Shown here: in pieces, positions 1 to 7,817 of the stretch
Numbering within the stretch: position 1 is the stretch's first letter
Layout: every line of letters begins with the position of its first letter
Assembly (NCBI RefSeq): GCF_004134865.1
Contig: NZ_SDPO01000004.1
Location: 62,001 to 126,000, forward strand
Direction: 5' to 3'
Length of the DNA stretch: 64,000 nt
From: Agromyces fucosus
GTDB lineage: Bacteria > Actinomycetota > Actinomycetes > Actinomycetales > Microbacteriaceae
Made by a program: the position numbers and the translations under genes
The notes under the pieces: model-generated
Told to the model about the DNA's origin: nothing
Seen by the model: the letters and a program-made list of their open reading frames with translations, nothing else
Databases searched by the model: none

Positions 1-139
1 TGCCGCCGACGAGCTGCTGCTCTCGAGCCAGAAGGTGCGCCCGCAGCGTCTCATCGACGACGGCTACCGGTTCCGGCACGCCACCGTCGAGTCGGCGATC
101 GACGCGATGCTCGCGGCGCCGCGCACGTCGACGCGTTAG
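1..139 (+). CDS. C-terminal end of TIGR01777-family NAD-dependent epimerase (partial)
   Basis: Only the last 45 codons are present; the gene enters from outside the window in frame 2 and stops at TAG 137-139. The residues read ELLLSSQKVRPQRLIDDGYR followed by FRHATVESAIDAML, which matches the C-terminal DUF1731 domain of the TIGR01777 sugar-nucleotide epimerase-like (extended SDR) family, where a conserved Q-x-V-x-P-x-R-L...G-x-x-F-x-x-P block closes the protein. The Rossmann domain and catalytic Tyr/Lys lie off the window. Substrate is unknown for the family. The next gene is convergent, 13 bp away. Confidence 0.7.
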   Translation, partial: AADELLLSSQKVRPQRLIDDGYRFRHATVESAIDAMLAAPRTSTR

Positions 140-152
140 GCCGGTTCGGGTC

Positions 153-593
153 TCAGCGAGCGTCGCGCGACAGTGCGATGGCGCGCCGCACGGCCTGCCG
201 CGCGTTGCGACGATCGCCGGCGGCGTCGTACGCGAGTCCGAGCCGCATAGAGGCCTGCCACGACTCGGGTGCCGCATCGGCCGCGGTGCGGAACCCGTCG
301 AGCGCACCACGGGCAGCCGCGCGTTCGGGGCGCCCACTCGGCAGGAGCGGCAGTTCGAGGTCGAGCCCGCCCTCGGCATCGAGTCGCTTCACGAGCTCGT
401 GCGAGCGGGTGCCGAAGTCGATCTCGCGCCAGAGCGCCCAGAGGCCGATGAGCGGCAGCACGACGAGCGCGACGCCCATCGCGATCGCGACCGGCTCCCC
501 CGTCGACATGAACTGCACGGCGCGCCATCCGACGAGCGCGAGGTAGAGCACGAGGAGCGCGGCCATGATGAGCGCGCCGAGCTTCGTGGTCAT
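153..593 (-). CDS. Small membrane protein with C-terminal TPR-like segment
   Basis: A 146-residue protein with two hydrophobic segments at about residues 5-25 and 35-55, followed by a soluble tail ending in an alanine-rich helical repeat (ESWQASMRLGLAYDAAGDRR) that looks like one TPR hairpin. The start ATG overlaps the dapB stop codon by 4 bp (ATGA), so it is very probably translationally coupled to dapB. It presumably anchors a small helical domain on the cytoplasmic face of the membrane; no enzymatic motif is visible. Homologues in this position next to dapB are typical of Microbacteriaceae in my recollection, but function is unknown. Confidence 0.75.
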   Translation of the reverse strand: MTTKLGALIMAALLVLYLALVGWRAVQFMSTGEPVAIAMGVALVVLPLIGLWALWREIDFGTRSHELVKRLDAEGGLDLELPLLPSGRPERAAARGALDGFRTAADAAPESWQASMRLGLAYDAAGDRRNARQAVRRAIALSRDAR

Positions 594-1333
594 CGAACGG
601 TGCCGGGCAGTCCGAGGTCGAGCAGCGCGTCGAGGCCGACGGTGACACCGGATGCCTCGGGGGCGCTGCGGAGCGCGAGCAGGATGCCGGCCTCGTACGA
701 GCTCGGCGAGAGCGTGGAGTGGGTGATCGTGAGGGTCTCGCCGTCGCCGCCGAAGACGACGCGCTGCTCGGCCGCGACGCCGGCGAGGCGCAGGCTGTGC
801 ACGGGCACCCCGCTCACGAGCTGGCCGCGGGCGCGCTGGTCGGCGTGCGGAGCGGCGACCGGTCCGCGTGCCGCACCGATAAGCTCCGCCGTGCGTACGG
901 CCGTGCCCGAGGGCGAGTCGACCTTGCCGGCGTGGTGGGCTTCGACGATCTCGATCGAGTCGAAGAACGGCGCAGCGAGCTTCGCGAAGGCGGTGCCGAG
1001 CACGCTGCCGATCGAGAAGTTGGGGATGAAGAGGACGGCTCCGGCGTCGGCATGACCGCGCACGAACGCGGAGATCTCGGAGATTCGCTCGCTCGACCAC
1101 CCGGAGGTGCCCACGACGATCGGGATGCCGGCACCTGCCGCGAACTCGACGATCTCGGCGCTCGCGCCCGGGTGCGTGACGTCGAACGCCACGTCGGCGC
1201 CGAGCATGAGGTCGAGGCTCGACTTCGAATCGAGCGCGGCGTGCAGTTCGAGGTCTTCGGCCTCCTCGATCAGTCGAAGCGCCAGCTGCCCCATCTTGCC
1301 GGTGGCTCCCGCCACGGCGACCCGTATCGTCAC
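590..1333 (-). CDS. dapB: 4-hydroxy-tetrahydrodipicolinate reductase DapB
   Basis: Reduces 4-hydroxy-tetrahydrodipicolinate to tetrahydrodipicolinate with NAD(P)H in the diaminopimelate/lysine pathway, supplying cell-wall and protein precursors in the cytoplasm. The 247-residue length is normal for actinobacterial DapB. Visible signatures are the dinucleotide-binding GATGKMGQ near residue 9, the VVGTSGW strand, and the catalytic block EAHHAGKVDSPSGTA with the active-site His pair and Lys. The start is GTG 1333-1331: a -10-like TAGGGT (minus strand) lies 6 nt upstream with no room for a leader, suggesting a leaderless mRNA. It is followed by the coupled TPR membrane protein. In relatives it sits directly behind the M16 peptidase; here a phosphatase and an acetyltransferase gene lie between. 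Confidence 0.97.
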   Translation of the reverse strand: MTIRVAVAGATGKMGQLALRLIEEAEDLELHAALDSKSSLDLMLGADVAFDVTHPGASAEIVEFAAGAGIPIVVGTSGWSSERISEISAFVRGHADAGAVLFIPNFSIGSVLGTAFAKLAAPFFDSIEIVEAHHAGKVDSPSGTAVRTAELIGAARGPVAAPHADQRARGQLVSGVPVHSLRLAGVAAEQRVVFGGDGETLTITHSTLSPSSYEAGILLALRSAPEASGVTVGLDALLDLGLPGTVR

Positions 1334-1425
1334 GGCTTCACCCTAGCAAGCGGGAGCCGGGCGACAGCCTCGCCGAAAGGCGTCGGCCACGAGGCATCCG
1401 CCGTATTCGCAAATAGTGTGGAGGC

Positions 1426-1908
1426 ATGCTGCGCTACCGAGACGCCTCCGTGACCGACGCCGACGCGCACGCCCTGCTCGCCGACTACTTCGCCGAGCGT
1501 GCCGTAGGGTTCCCCGCCGCGCAGGGCGAGTACCGGCCGACCTGGCCGGCCGCGGAGCAGTTCACGCCGCCCGCAGGTGTCTTCCTGATCGTCGTCGACG
1601 AGTCGGGAACCGCGGTCGGATGCGGCGGGGTGCGACGCATCCAGCGCCGGCCCGAGACGTTCGAGGTGCGCTTCGAGGTCAAGCACCTCTGGCTCGCGCC
1701 CGCTGCCCGTGGCGGCGGCGAAGGGCGGCGACTCCTCGCCGAGCTCGAACGCCGGGCGATCGAGTACGGCGCGCAGGAAATCGTGCTCGACACGAACGCG
1801 AGCCTCGAGGCCGCCGGCGGTCTGTACCGCTCGAGCGGGTACGTCGAGATCGAGCCCTACAACGCCAACCCCAACGCGACGAACTGGTACGGCAAGCGCG
1901 TCGGCTGA
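1426..1908 (+). CDS. GNAT-family N-acetyltransferase
   Basis: A 160-residue Gcn5-related acetyltransferase. The central acetyl-CoA pocket is visible as VKHLWLAPAARGGGEGRRLL (beta4 plus the pyrophosphate-binding loop, here ARGGGEGRR instead of the common RGxGxG), then a typical late segment with LDTNASLEAAGGLYRSSGYV. Substrate cannot be told from sequence. A -10-like TAGTGT (1414-1419) ends 6 nt before the ATG, so the transcript is probably leaderless. The gene is divergent from dapB, with a 92-bp gap shared by both promoters, and convergent with the phosphatase gene. Confidence 0.85.
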   Translation: MLRYRDASVTDADAHALLADYFAERAVGFPAAQGEYRPTWPAAEQFTPPAGVFLIVVDESGTAVGCGGVRRIQRRPETFEVRFEVKHLWLAPAARGGGEGRRLLAELERRAIEYGAQEIVLDTNASLEAAGGLYRSSGYVEIEPYNANPNATNWYGKRVG

Positions 1909-1946
1909 CGCGAGAGCGCGACGCGCGCGTGCCCGTGCGCGATCGC

Positions 1947-2549
1947 TCAGATCGCGTAGGGCTCCGCGAGGCCGGTGCGCAGCTCGGGCGGCAGGTGCGC
2001 GATGTCGTTGTGGGCGACGAGGCTCCAGGGGCGGCCCGGCCGCTGCGTGAGCACCGTGAGGCCGCAGTTCGCCTGGTTGATCGAGACCCATCGCCAGGCG
2101 GGTGCGCCGAGGACCTCGCGCACGAACCATCCGATGACGAAGTTGTGGGTGATGAGCAGCTCGTGCCGGTCTTCGCGGTGCGAGCGGAGGAACTCGGAGG
2201 CCGCGTCCTCCATCTGCGCGCTGCCGGCCTCGATCTCGGCCTCGGTCACCGAGCCGAAGAAGGCATCGTAGGCCTTCGGCGTCTCGGGCGCAGGGCCCGT
2301 CGGGATGCAGTCGAAGAGCAGCGGCGAGGGCTCGAGGCTCAGTGCCGGCATCTTCGCCGCGATGATCTGCGCCGTCTCGGTCGCCCGCTGCAGCGGCGAA
2401 TGCCAGGCGTTGTCGAACGGCACACCGCCGAGACGCTCGGCGAGGAGTTCGGCCTGACGACGACCCCTCGGCGAGAGCGGACCGTCGGGCAGGCCGTGCT
2501 CGGCGTCGAGCTGCTCGCCGTGACGGACGAGGTAGAGGTGATGGGCCAC
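1947..2549 (-). CDS. Histidine phosphatase family protein (phosphoglycerate-mutase-like)
   Basis: A 200-residue member of the histidine phosphatase superfamily. It carries the N-terminal catalytic RHG motif (YLVRHGEQ), a second arginine block (WHSPLQRATETAQ) and the late catalytic His in LLITHNFVIGW. Substrate is unknown; such short members dephosphorylate small metabolites. I place the start at GTG 2549-2547 because AGAGGA lies at a good distance upstream and the residues before it (Ser/Pro/Arg-rich) look non-coding. It follows the M16 peptidase by 37 bp on the same strand and may share its transcript. Confidence 0.85.
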   Translation of the reverse strand: MAHHLYLVRHGEQLDAEHGLPDGPLSPRGRRQAELLAERLGGVPFDNAWHSPLQRATETAQIIAAKMPALSLEPSPLLFDCIPTGPAPETPKAYDAFFGSVTEAEIEAGSAQMEDAASEFLRSHREDRHELLITHNFVIGWFVREVLGAPAWRWVSINQANCGLTVLTQRPGRPWSLVAHNDIAHLPPELRTGLAEPYAI

Positions 2550-2586
2550 AGGTATCGGTTCCTCTGATGGAGGGCGGGAGTCGCGG

Positions 2587-3972
2587 TCAGGCGACGTCGG
2601 AGTGCGGGGCGACCGCGGCGGTCGCTCCGGTGAAGGCGGTCTCGTCGATCGCGCCGACGGCGACGAGCGAGAACGGGCGCGCGACGAGGTCGCCGGCCAG
2701 TCGCTGCACGTCGTCGGCGGTGACGAGTGAGATGCGACGGAGGGCCTCATCGAGGTCGACGAACTCGCCGAGGGTCAGTTCGGCGCGGCCGAGCCGCGAC
2801 ATCCGGGTGTCGGAGTCTTCGAGTGCCAGCGCGGAGGCGCCGGCGAGCTGGCCGGAGGCTCGACGGAGCTCTTCGGCCGTCACGCCGTGCTTGGCGAGCC
2901 GCTCGAGCTCGTCGCGCATGAGTGCGGCGACCGTGCCGGCCTTCGCCGGGGCGCACCCCGCGTACATGCCGAAGAGACCCGCGTCGGAGTAGCCCGGAGC
3001 GAATGAGTACACCGAGTAGGCGAGCCCGCGGCGCTCTCGCACCTGCTGGAAGAGGCGTGACGACATGCCCGAGCCGAAGATCGCGTTCAGCACGCTCATG
3101 GTCGGGCGCCGCTCGTCGGTCGCCACGAGGCCGGGAACGCCAAGGAGCAGGTTCACCTGTTCGTTCGGGCGGGCGACGACCGAGATCTCGGCTCCTGGAG
3201 CGAGCACCGCGGGCTCGATCGAGCGACGTTCGACCGGCTGCCCCGCGGCTCGCGGATCCCACCCGGCTGCCGCGAGCGCCCGCTCGAGTTCGGTCAGCAG
3301 CAGGTCGTGGTCGACCGCTCCGGCCACCGTGACGACGAGGTCTTGCGGGCGGTAGTTCGCACGGTAGTGCTCCCACACGGCGTCGCGCGTGGCGCTGCGG
3401 ATCGTCTCGGGGTTGCCGCCGATCGGCCGGCCGAGCGGATGGGCGCCGAGCACCGCCTCGAAGAAGCGCTCGTTGGCGACGTCACCCGGGTCGTCGCCCG
3501 CCATCGAGAGCTCTTCGAGGATGACCCCGCGCTCGCTCTCGAATTCGGTCGGGTCGAGCAGCGACGAGGTGAACATGTCGGCGAGCACCTCGACCGCCAT
3601 GGGCAGGTCTCGGTCTTGCACCTTGGCGTAGTAGCAGGTGTACTCCTTCGCCGTCATCGCGTTGTGCTCGCCGCCGACGGCGTCGAAGGAGATCGCGATG
3701 TCGAGCGCGGACCGCGTGGCCGTGCCCTTGAAGAGGAGGTGCTCGAGGAAGTGCGTCGATCCGTACGTGGCGGGGTGCGCGGCATCCGCTCGCTGCTCGT
3801 CGCGCGAACCGACCGCGACCCAGAAGCCGATGGTCGCGCTGCGACTGCCGGGCACCTGTTCGCTGAGCACTCGGACCCCCGATGGGAGCACGCTGCGCCG
3901 AACTCGCGCGTCGCCTGCTGCGGTGAAGGAGAGCTCGGCCTGGCCGAGTGGGAGGTCGACAGCGCCGTTCAT
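2587..3972 (-). CDS. M16 family (pitrilysin-like) zinc metallopeptidase
   Basis: A 461-residue insulinase-type peptidase with the inverted zinc motif HFLEH (HxxEH, near residue 75) and the downstream glutamate of the family, followed by the second inactive-type M16 domain (VNLLLGVPGL, RGLAYSVYSFAPGYSDAGLF). It is the actinobacterial gene that normally sits immediately downstream of pnp, and its role is thought to be cytoplasmic protein or peptide turnover. Here it lies 23.6 kb from pnp. A -10-like TAGGCT ends 7 nt before the ATG on the minus strand, so it appears to have its own leaderless promoter, which would compensate for the loss of linkage. Confidence 0.93.
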   Translation of the reverse strand: MNGAVDLPLGQAELSFTAAGDARVRRSVLPSGVRVLSEQVPGSRSATIGFWVAVGSRDEQRADAAHPATYGSTHFLEHLLFKGTATRSALDIAISFDAVGGEHNAMTAKEYTCYYAKVQDRDLPMAVEVLADMFTSSLLDPTEFESERGVILEELSMAGDDPGDVANERFFEAVLGAHPLGRPIGGNPETIRSATRDAVWEHYRANYRPQDLVVTVAGAVDHDLLLTELERALAAAGWDPRAAGQPVERRSIEPAVLAPGAEISVVARPNEQVNLLLGVPGLVATDERRPTMSVLNAIFGSGMSSRLFQQVRERRGLAYSVYSFAPGYSDAGLFGMYAGCAPAKAGTVAALMRDELERLAKHGVTAEELRRASGQLAGASALALEDSDTRMSRLGRAELTLGEFVDLDEALRRISLVTADDVQRLAGDLVARPFSLVAVGAIDETAFTGATAAVAPHSDVA

Positions 3973-4053
3973 CTCGATCAGCCTATGCCACCCGCGTCGG
4001 GCGCGCTCGGGGGGCGAACGCCCGGGCGCGCCGAGGCGTGCGCACCGCGCCGC

Positions 4054-5139
4054 TCAGGCGGAAGCGCGGTCGAGTTCGACGATCTCCGAGCGCTGCAGTT
4101 CGACGGATGCCGCGGCCATGAGCGCATCGACCTGGTCGGGCCTCGACGCACTGACGACCGGCGCGACGACCGTGGGCTTGGCCAGCAGCCAGGAGAGCGC
4201 GATCGTTGCCGGCTGCACGCCGTGGGCGAAGGCGATCTCGTCGACCGCCGCGAGCACGCGGTGGCCGCGTCGACCGAGGTATCGCGCCTGCCGTTCGCCC
4301 CTCGCGTCATGCCGCACGTCGGCGCGTCGTCGCACCTGCCCGCCGAGGAATCCACTGGCGAGACCGAAGTACGGCAGCACGGCGAGCCCCTGCGCATGGG
4401 CGACGAGCTCGGGGGCGCCTTCGAACGGGAGACGCTCCATCAGGTTGTACTTCGTCGTGAGCGCCTGGAACCGCGGCAGTCCGTTGGCCGCGAGCACGCG
4501 GGCCTCGATGAGACGGTCGGGCGTGAAGTCGGCGGCACCGATCGAGCCGACCTTGCCGGCCGTGATCAGGGCGTCGACCGCGCCGAGGCTCTCTTCGAGC
4601 GGCACCTCGCCGTCGTCGCCGTGGAAGTAGAGGAGGTCGATGCGTTCGATGCCGAGGCGCAGCAGCGAGTCGTCGACGGCCGCCGAGATCTCGGCGGGCG
4701 AGAGTCCTCGATGATCGGGGTGGTGGCCGATCTTCGTGGCCACGGCCATGCGGTCGCGAGTGCCGCGCGAGTCCATCCACTTGCCGATGATCGATTCGCT
4801 GCGACCGGCGGCGTAGCTGTCGGCGGTGTCGACGAGCGAACCGCCGAGGCCGGCGAAACGGTCGAGCACGTCGAACGCCTGCTCGGTGCTCAGGGTCCAG
4901 CCGAAGGTGCTGGCGCCGAGCGCGAGCGGGTGCACCTCGATGCCGGAGTCGCCGATCGAGACCCGCTTGGGCACGATGATGGGGCCGGAGAGCGGGTTCG
5001 ACGCGATGACGTCGACGTGGAGCCCGTCGAAGAGGTCGGCGGCCGTGGCCGGCTCGTCGCGCGCGGGCGACTCGGCGAGCGCGAGCGCTGCCCCCGCACC
5101 GCTCGCTTCGTTCGCCCGATAGACGTGTCGTCGTGCCAC
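4054..5139 (-). CDS. Aldo/keto reductase
   Basis: A 361-residue TIM-barrel NADPH-dependent oxidoreductase. The catalytic tetrad is visible: Asp and Tyr in DTADSYAAGRSE, Lys in VATKIGHH and His in LLYFHGDD; the C-terminal cofactor segment includes PVVSASRPDQV. The GTG start at 5139-5137 has a strong AGGAGGGG upstream, and this keeps an unusual N-terminal extension of about 65 residues before the first barrel strand (VSIGDSGIEVHPLALG); the extension is Ala/Asp rich and has no signal peptide. It precedes the CitE lyase on the same strand with a gap of about 100 bp in the opposite transcriptional order, so a shared role is not implied. Substrate unknown. Confidence 0.88.
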   Translation of the reverse strand: MARRHVYRANEASGAGAALALAESPARDEPATAADLFDGLHVDVIASNPLSGPIIVPKRVSIGDSGIEVHPLALGASTFGWTLSTEQAFDVLDRFAGLGGSLVDTADSYAAGRSESIIGKWMDSRGTRDRMAVATKIGHHPDHRGLSPAEISAAVDDSLLRLGIERIDLLYFHGDDGEVPLEESLGAVDALITAGKVGSIGAADFTPDRLIEARVLAANGLPRFQALTTKYNLMERLPFEGAPELVAHAQGLAVLPYFGLASGFLGGQVRRRADVRHDARGERQARYLGRRGHRVLAAVDEIAFAHGVQPATIALSWLLAKPTVVAPVVSASRPDQVDALMAAASVELQRSEIVELDRASA

Positions 5140-5241
5140 GTTCCCCTCCTCCCCAGGATTGACTCTGAGAATACGTCTCGATCGACGTTCGAAGGGTGCG
5201 ATCCGTGGAACGGCGGGTGAACCGTTATCGAATCGTTTCGC

Positions 5242-6057
5242 TCAGTCTCGGGCCCGACGAGTGAGCGATCGGGCCTGACGGAGCACCGGCTCGTCGACCA
5301 TCCCGCCCCGGAACGCGAACACGCCGCCCTGCTCGGCAGCGGCGTCGAGCACCGCTCTCGCCCATTCCAACCGGGTGGCATCGGGTCGGTACGCCTCGCG
5401 CACGACCTCGACCTGACCCGGGTGAATGCACGCGGTTGCCGCGAATCCGACGGCGACGGCGTCTTCGGCTTCGGCGCGGAGCCCGTCGAGATCGCCGATC
5501 TCGAGGTGCACGGTGTCGATCGCGGCGACGTCGTGCGCTGCCGCCGCGAGGCACACCTGGGACCTGGCATGCCTCGCGACGTCGCGGTATCGACCGTCGT
5601 CGAAACGGCTCGACGAACCGCCGAGCGAGGCGACGAGGTCTTCGGCGCCCCACATGAGTGCCGACACGTTCGGGAGCGCCGCGATCTCGTTCGCCGCGAG
5701 CACCCCGCGCGCGGTCTCGCAGAGCGCGATGACCTCGTACTCGGCGAGGTCGACGAGGTCGGCGGTGCCCTCGCACTTGGCGAGCATGACCGTGCGGTAG
5801 CCGGTCTGGGCGAGGGCGGCGAGGTCGTCGGCGAACTCCGGGCTCGATGCCGGATTCACGCGAACGATCACGCGTTCGGGGTCGAGCGGCGTGCTGAGGA
5901 GCGCGAGTCGCGCCGCGTGCTTCGCGTCGGCCGCGACGGCGTCTTCGAGGTCGAGGATCACGGCGTCGGCGCGATCGAGGGCCTTCGCGAAGCGATCGGG
6001 CCGGTCGGCCGGGCAGAAGAGCAGGGCCGGGCCGAAGCGGAAGGGCGGGTGCGTCAT
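5242..6057 (-). CDS. CitE-like CoA-ester lyase (HMG-/citramalyl-CoA lyase type)
   Basis: A 271-residue HpcH/HpaI aldolase-superfamily lyase. Visible residues are the CoA/oxaloacetate Arg in [10 protein letters not shown], the metal ligand Glu in [15 protein letters not shown] and Asp in [13 protein letters not shown], and the late HPGQVEVV block. Its ATG overlaps the MaoC stop by 4 bp. Gene order lyase-MaoC-acyl-CoA dehydrogenase-carboxylase alpha matches the Mycobacterium tuberculosis Rv2498c-Rv2501c cluster, where the CitE-like protein has been described as a lyase for citramalyl-CoA and (R)-HMG-CoA in itaconate dissimilation and leucine breakdown. I infer the same role: the last C-C cleavage giving acetyl-CoA plus acetoacetate or pyruvate. 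Confidence 0.88.
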   Translation of the reverse strand: MTHPPFRFGPALLFCPADRPDRFAKALDRADAVILDLEDAVAADAKHAARLALLSTPLDPERVIVRVNPASSPEFADDLAALAQTGYRTVMLAKCEGTADLVDLAEYEVIALCETARGVLAANEIAALPNVSALMWGAEDLVASLGGSSSRFDDGRYRDVARHARSQVCLAAAAHDVAAIDTVHLEIGDLDGLRAEAEDAVAVGFAATACIHPGQVEVVREAYRPDATRLEWARAVLDAAAEQGGVFAFRGGMVDEPVLRQARSLTRRARD

Positions 6058-6629
6058 CCGCTCACCTCTGCATTCTTCCCACCGTTCGCATCCTCGGCGC
6101 CGGTCGTCGAACCGGTCGCGGGCATGCGCTCCCCCGCTTCGCGGAGCCAGACGAGCATCGTGCGCGAGGCGGTCGCCACGACCTCGCCGTGCTGGTTGCG
6201 AGCGGTGTGCGCGAGCACCACGACGCCCTGACCGGGGCGGGAGGCCGACTCGCGCTTCGACTCGACGACGCTCTCGCCGTAGAGGGTGTCGCCGACGAAG
6301 ACGGGGTGCGGGAACGCGACGGCACCGAACCCGAGGTTCGCGACGAGCGTGCCCTGCGTGAGCTGGCCGACCGACTGGCCGACGAGCGTGGAGAGCGTGA
6401 AGAGCGAGTTGACGAGACGCTGGCCGAACGGCTGCTCGGCCGACCACGCCGCGTCGAGGTGCAACGGCTGCGGATTCATCGTGAGCGTCGTGAACAGCAC
6501 GTTGTCGGCCTCGGTGACCGTGCGGCCGGGGCGGTGCAGGTAGCGCACGCCCTCCTCGAACTCCTCGAACCAGAGCCCGCGCTGCACGACGTCGCGGAGC
6601 GGCGCCCGTTCTGCCGAAGCATCCGTCAT
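6054..6629 (-). CDS. MaoC-like (R)-specific enoyl-CoA hydratase
   Basis: A 191-residue hot-dog-fold hydratase. The hydratase motif region reads [20 protein letters not shown], with the conserved N-P-x-x-x-H segment and the following F-G-x-x-L helix ([14 protein letters not shown]). It is coupled to the lyase (ATGA overlap) and follows the acyl-CoA dehydrogenase by 13 bp. The start at 6629 has AAGGGGGAA 6 nt upstream; a longer reading frame upstream has no support. In the M. tuberculosis cluster the homologous MaoC protein hydrates an unsaturated CoA ester ahead of the CitE-type lyase, which is the role I infer here (methylglutaconyl- or itaconyl-CoA). Confidence 0.87.
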   Translation of the reverse strand: MTDASAERAPLRDVVQRGLWFEEFEEGVRYLHRPGRTVTEADNVLFTTLTMNPQPLHLDAAWSAEQPFGQRLVNSLFTLSTLVGQSVGQLTQGTLVANLGFGAVAFPHPVFVGDTLYGESVVESKRESASRPGQGVVVLAHTARNQHGEVVATASRTMLVWLREAGERMPATGSTTGAEDANGGKNAEVSG

Positions 6630-6642
6630 CGTCTGTTCCCCC

Positions 6643-7806
6643 TTAGCCGATGCCCAGCTCGCGTGCGATGACCATGAGCTGCACCTCGTTCGTGCCCTCG
6701 CCGATCTCGAGGATCTTGGAGTCACGGTAGTGCCTCGCCACGAGGGACTCGTTCATGAACCCCATGCCGCCGAAGATCTGCGTGGCATCGCGCGAGTTCA
6801 GCATGGCGGCGTCGCTCGAGACGAGCTTGGCCATCGCCGCCTCCTTCTTGAACGGCATGCCCGCGTCGACACGCCGGGCGGCATCGTGCCAGGCGAGCCG
6901 CGAGGTGTACACGCGGGCCTGCATCTGGGCGATCGTGAACGCGATGTACTGGTGCGACGCGATCGGCACGCCGAAGACGTTGCGGGTCTTCGCGTAGGCG
7001 AGCGCCTCGTCGAGGCAGCCCTGCGCGACGCCGGTCGCGAGCGCGGCGATCGCGATGCGTCCCTCGTCGAGCGTGCGGAGGAAGTTCGCGAAACCGCGGC
7101 CGCGCTCGCCGAGCAGGTTCGCGGCGGGCACCCGCACGTCCTCGAAGGTGAGCGGATGCGTGTCGGACGCACGCCAGCCCGACTTGTCGTAGCCCGGGTC
7201 GACGGTGAAGCCGGGCGTGCCGTTCGGAACGATGATCGTCGAGAGCTCCTTGGACACCGAACCGTCGGGGCGCGTGCGCTCGCCCGTCACCGCGGTGACC
7301 GTGACGAACTTCGTGATGGGCGTGCCCGAGTTCGTGATGAACTGCTTCGAGCCGTTGACGACCCATTCGTCTCCGTCGAGCACTGCGGTCGTGCGCGTTG
7401 CGCCGGCGTCGGACCCGGCCTCGGACTCGGTGAGGCCGAACCCGGCGAGCGCGCGGCCCGCGACGAGGTCGGGCAGGAGCTCGGCCTTCTGCTCGTCGGT
7501 GCCGTGGCGGAAGACCGGCATGGCACCGAGGCCGACCGCGGCCTCGAGGGTGATGGCGATCGACTGGTCGACGCGGGCGAGCGCCTCGATCGCGAGGCAG
7601 AGCGCCATGTAGTCGCCGCCCTGGCCGCCGACCTCTTCGGGGAACGGCAGGCCGAAGAGCCCGAGGTCGCCCATCTGCGCGACGACGTCCATCGAGAGCG
7701 TGTGGGTGCGATCGGCCTCGTACGACTGCGGGGCGACGACGGTGTCGGCGAACTCGCAGACCATGTCGTACAGCTGCTGTTCCTCGGCGGTCAACTCGGT
7801 GCTCAC
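6643..7806 (-). CDS. Acyl-CoA dehydrogenase of the branched-chain degradation cluster
   Basis: A 387-residue FAD flavoenzyme that introduces the alpha,beta double bond into an acyl-CoA. The flavin/substrate block is [12 protein letters not shown] and the C-terminal block [12 protein letters not shown] carries the catalytic Glu at the MCAD/SCAD position (I-G-E-G-T) rather than at the isovaleryl-CoA-dehydrogenase position, where [10 protein letters not shown] shows Gly. The GTG start has AGGAG with a 7-nt spacer; an ATG 15 nt upstream overlaps the carboxylase stop (ATGA) but has no spaced ribosome site. Position between carboxylase alpha and MaoC argues for leucine or related branched acyl-CoA oxidation, equivalent to mycobacterial FadE19. 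Confidence 0.9.
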   Translation of the reverse strand: MSTELTAEEQQLYDMVCEFADTVVAPQSYEADRTHTLSMDVVAQMGDLGLFGLPFPEEVGGQGGDYMALCLAIEALARVDQSIAITLEAAVGLGAMPVFRHGTDEQKAELLPDLVAGRALAGFGLTESEAGSDAGATRTTAVLDGDEWVVNGSKQFITNSGTPITKFVTVTAVTGERTRPDGSVSKELSTIIVPNGTPGFTVDPGYDKSGWRASDTHPLTFEDVRVPAANLLGERGRGFANFLRTLDEGRIAIAALATGVAQGCLDEALAYAKTRNVFGVPIASHQYIAFTIAQMQARVYTSRLAWHDAARRVDAGMPFKKEAAMAKLVSSDAAMLNSRDATQIFGGMGFMNESLVARHYRDSKILEIGEGTNEVQLMVIARELGIG

Positions 7807-7817
7807 GGTGGTGCTCC

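Noticed and set aside
3307-5220. Long plus-strand open frame opposite M16 and the aldo/keto reductase
   Set aside because: Composition dominated by Arg, Glu, Asp and Gly, no family signature, antisense to two well-supported genes; typical of high-GC shadow frames.
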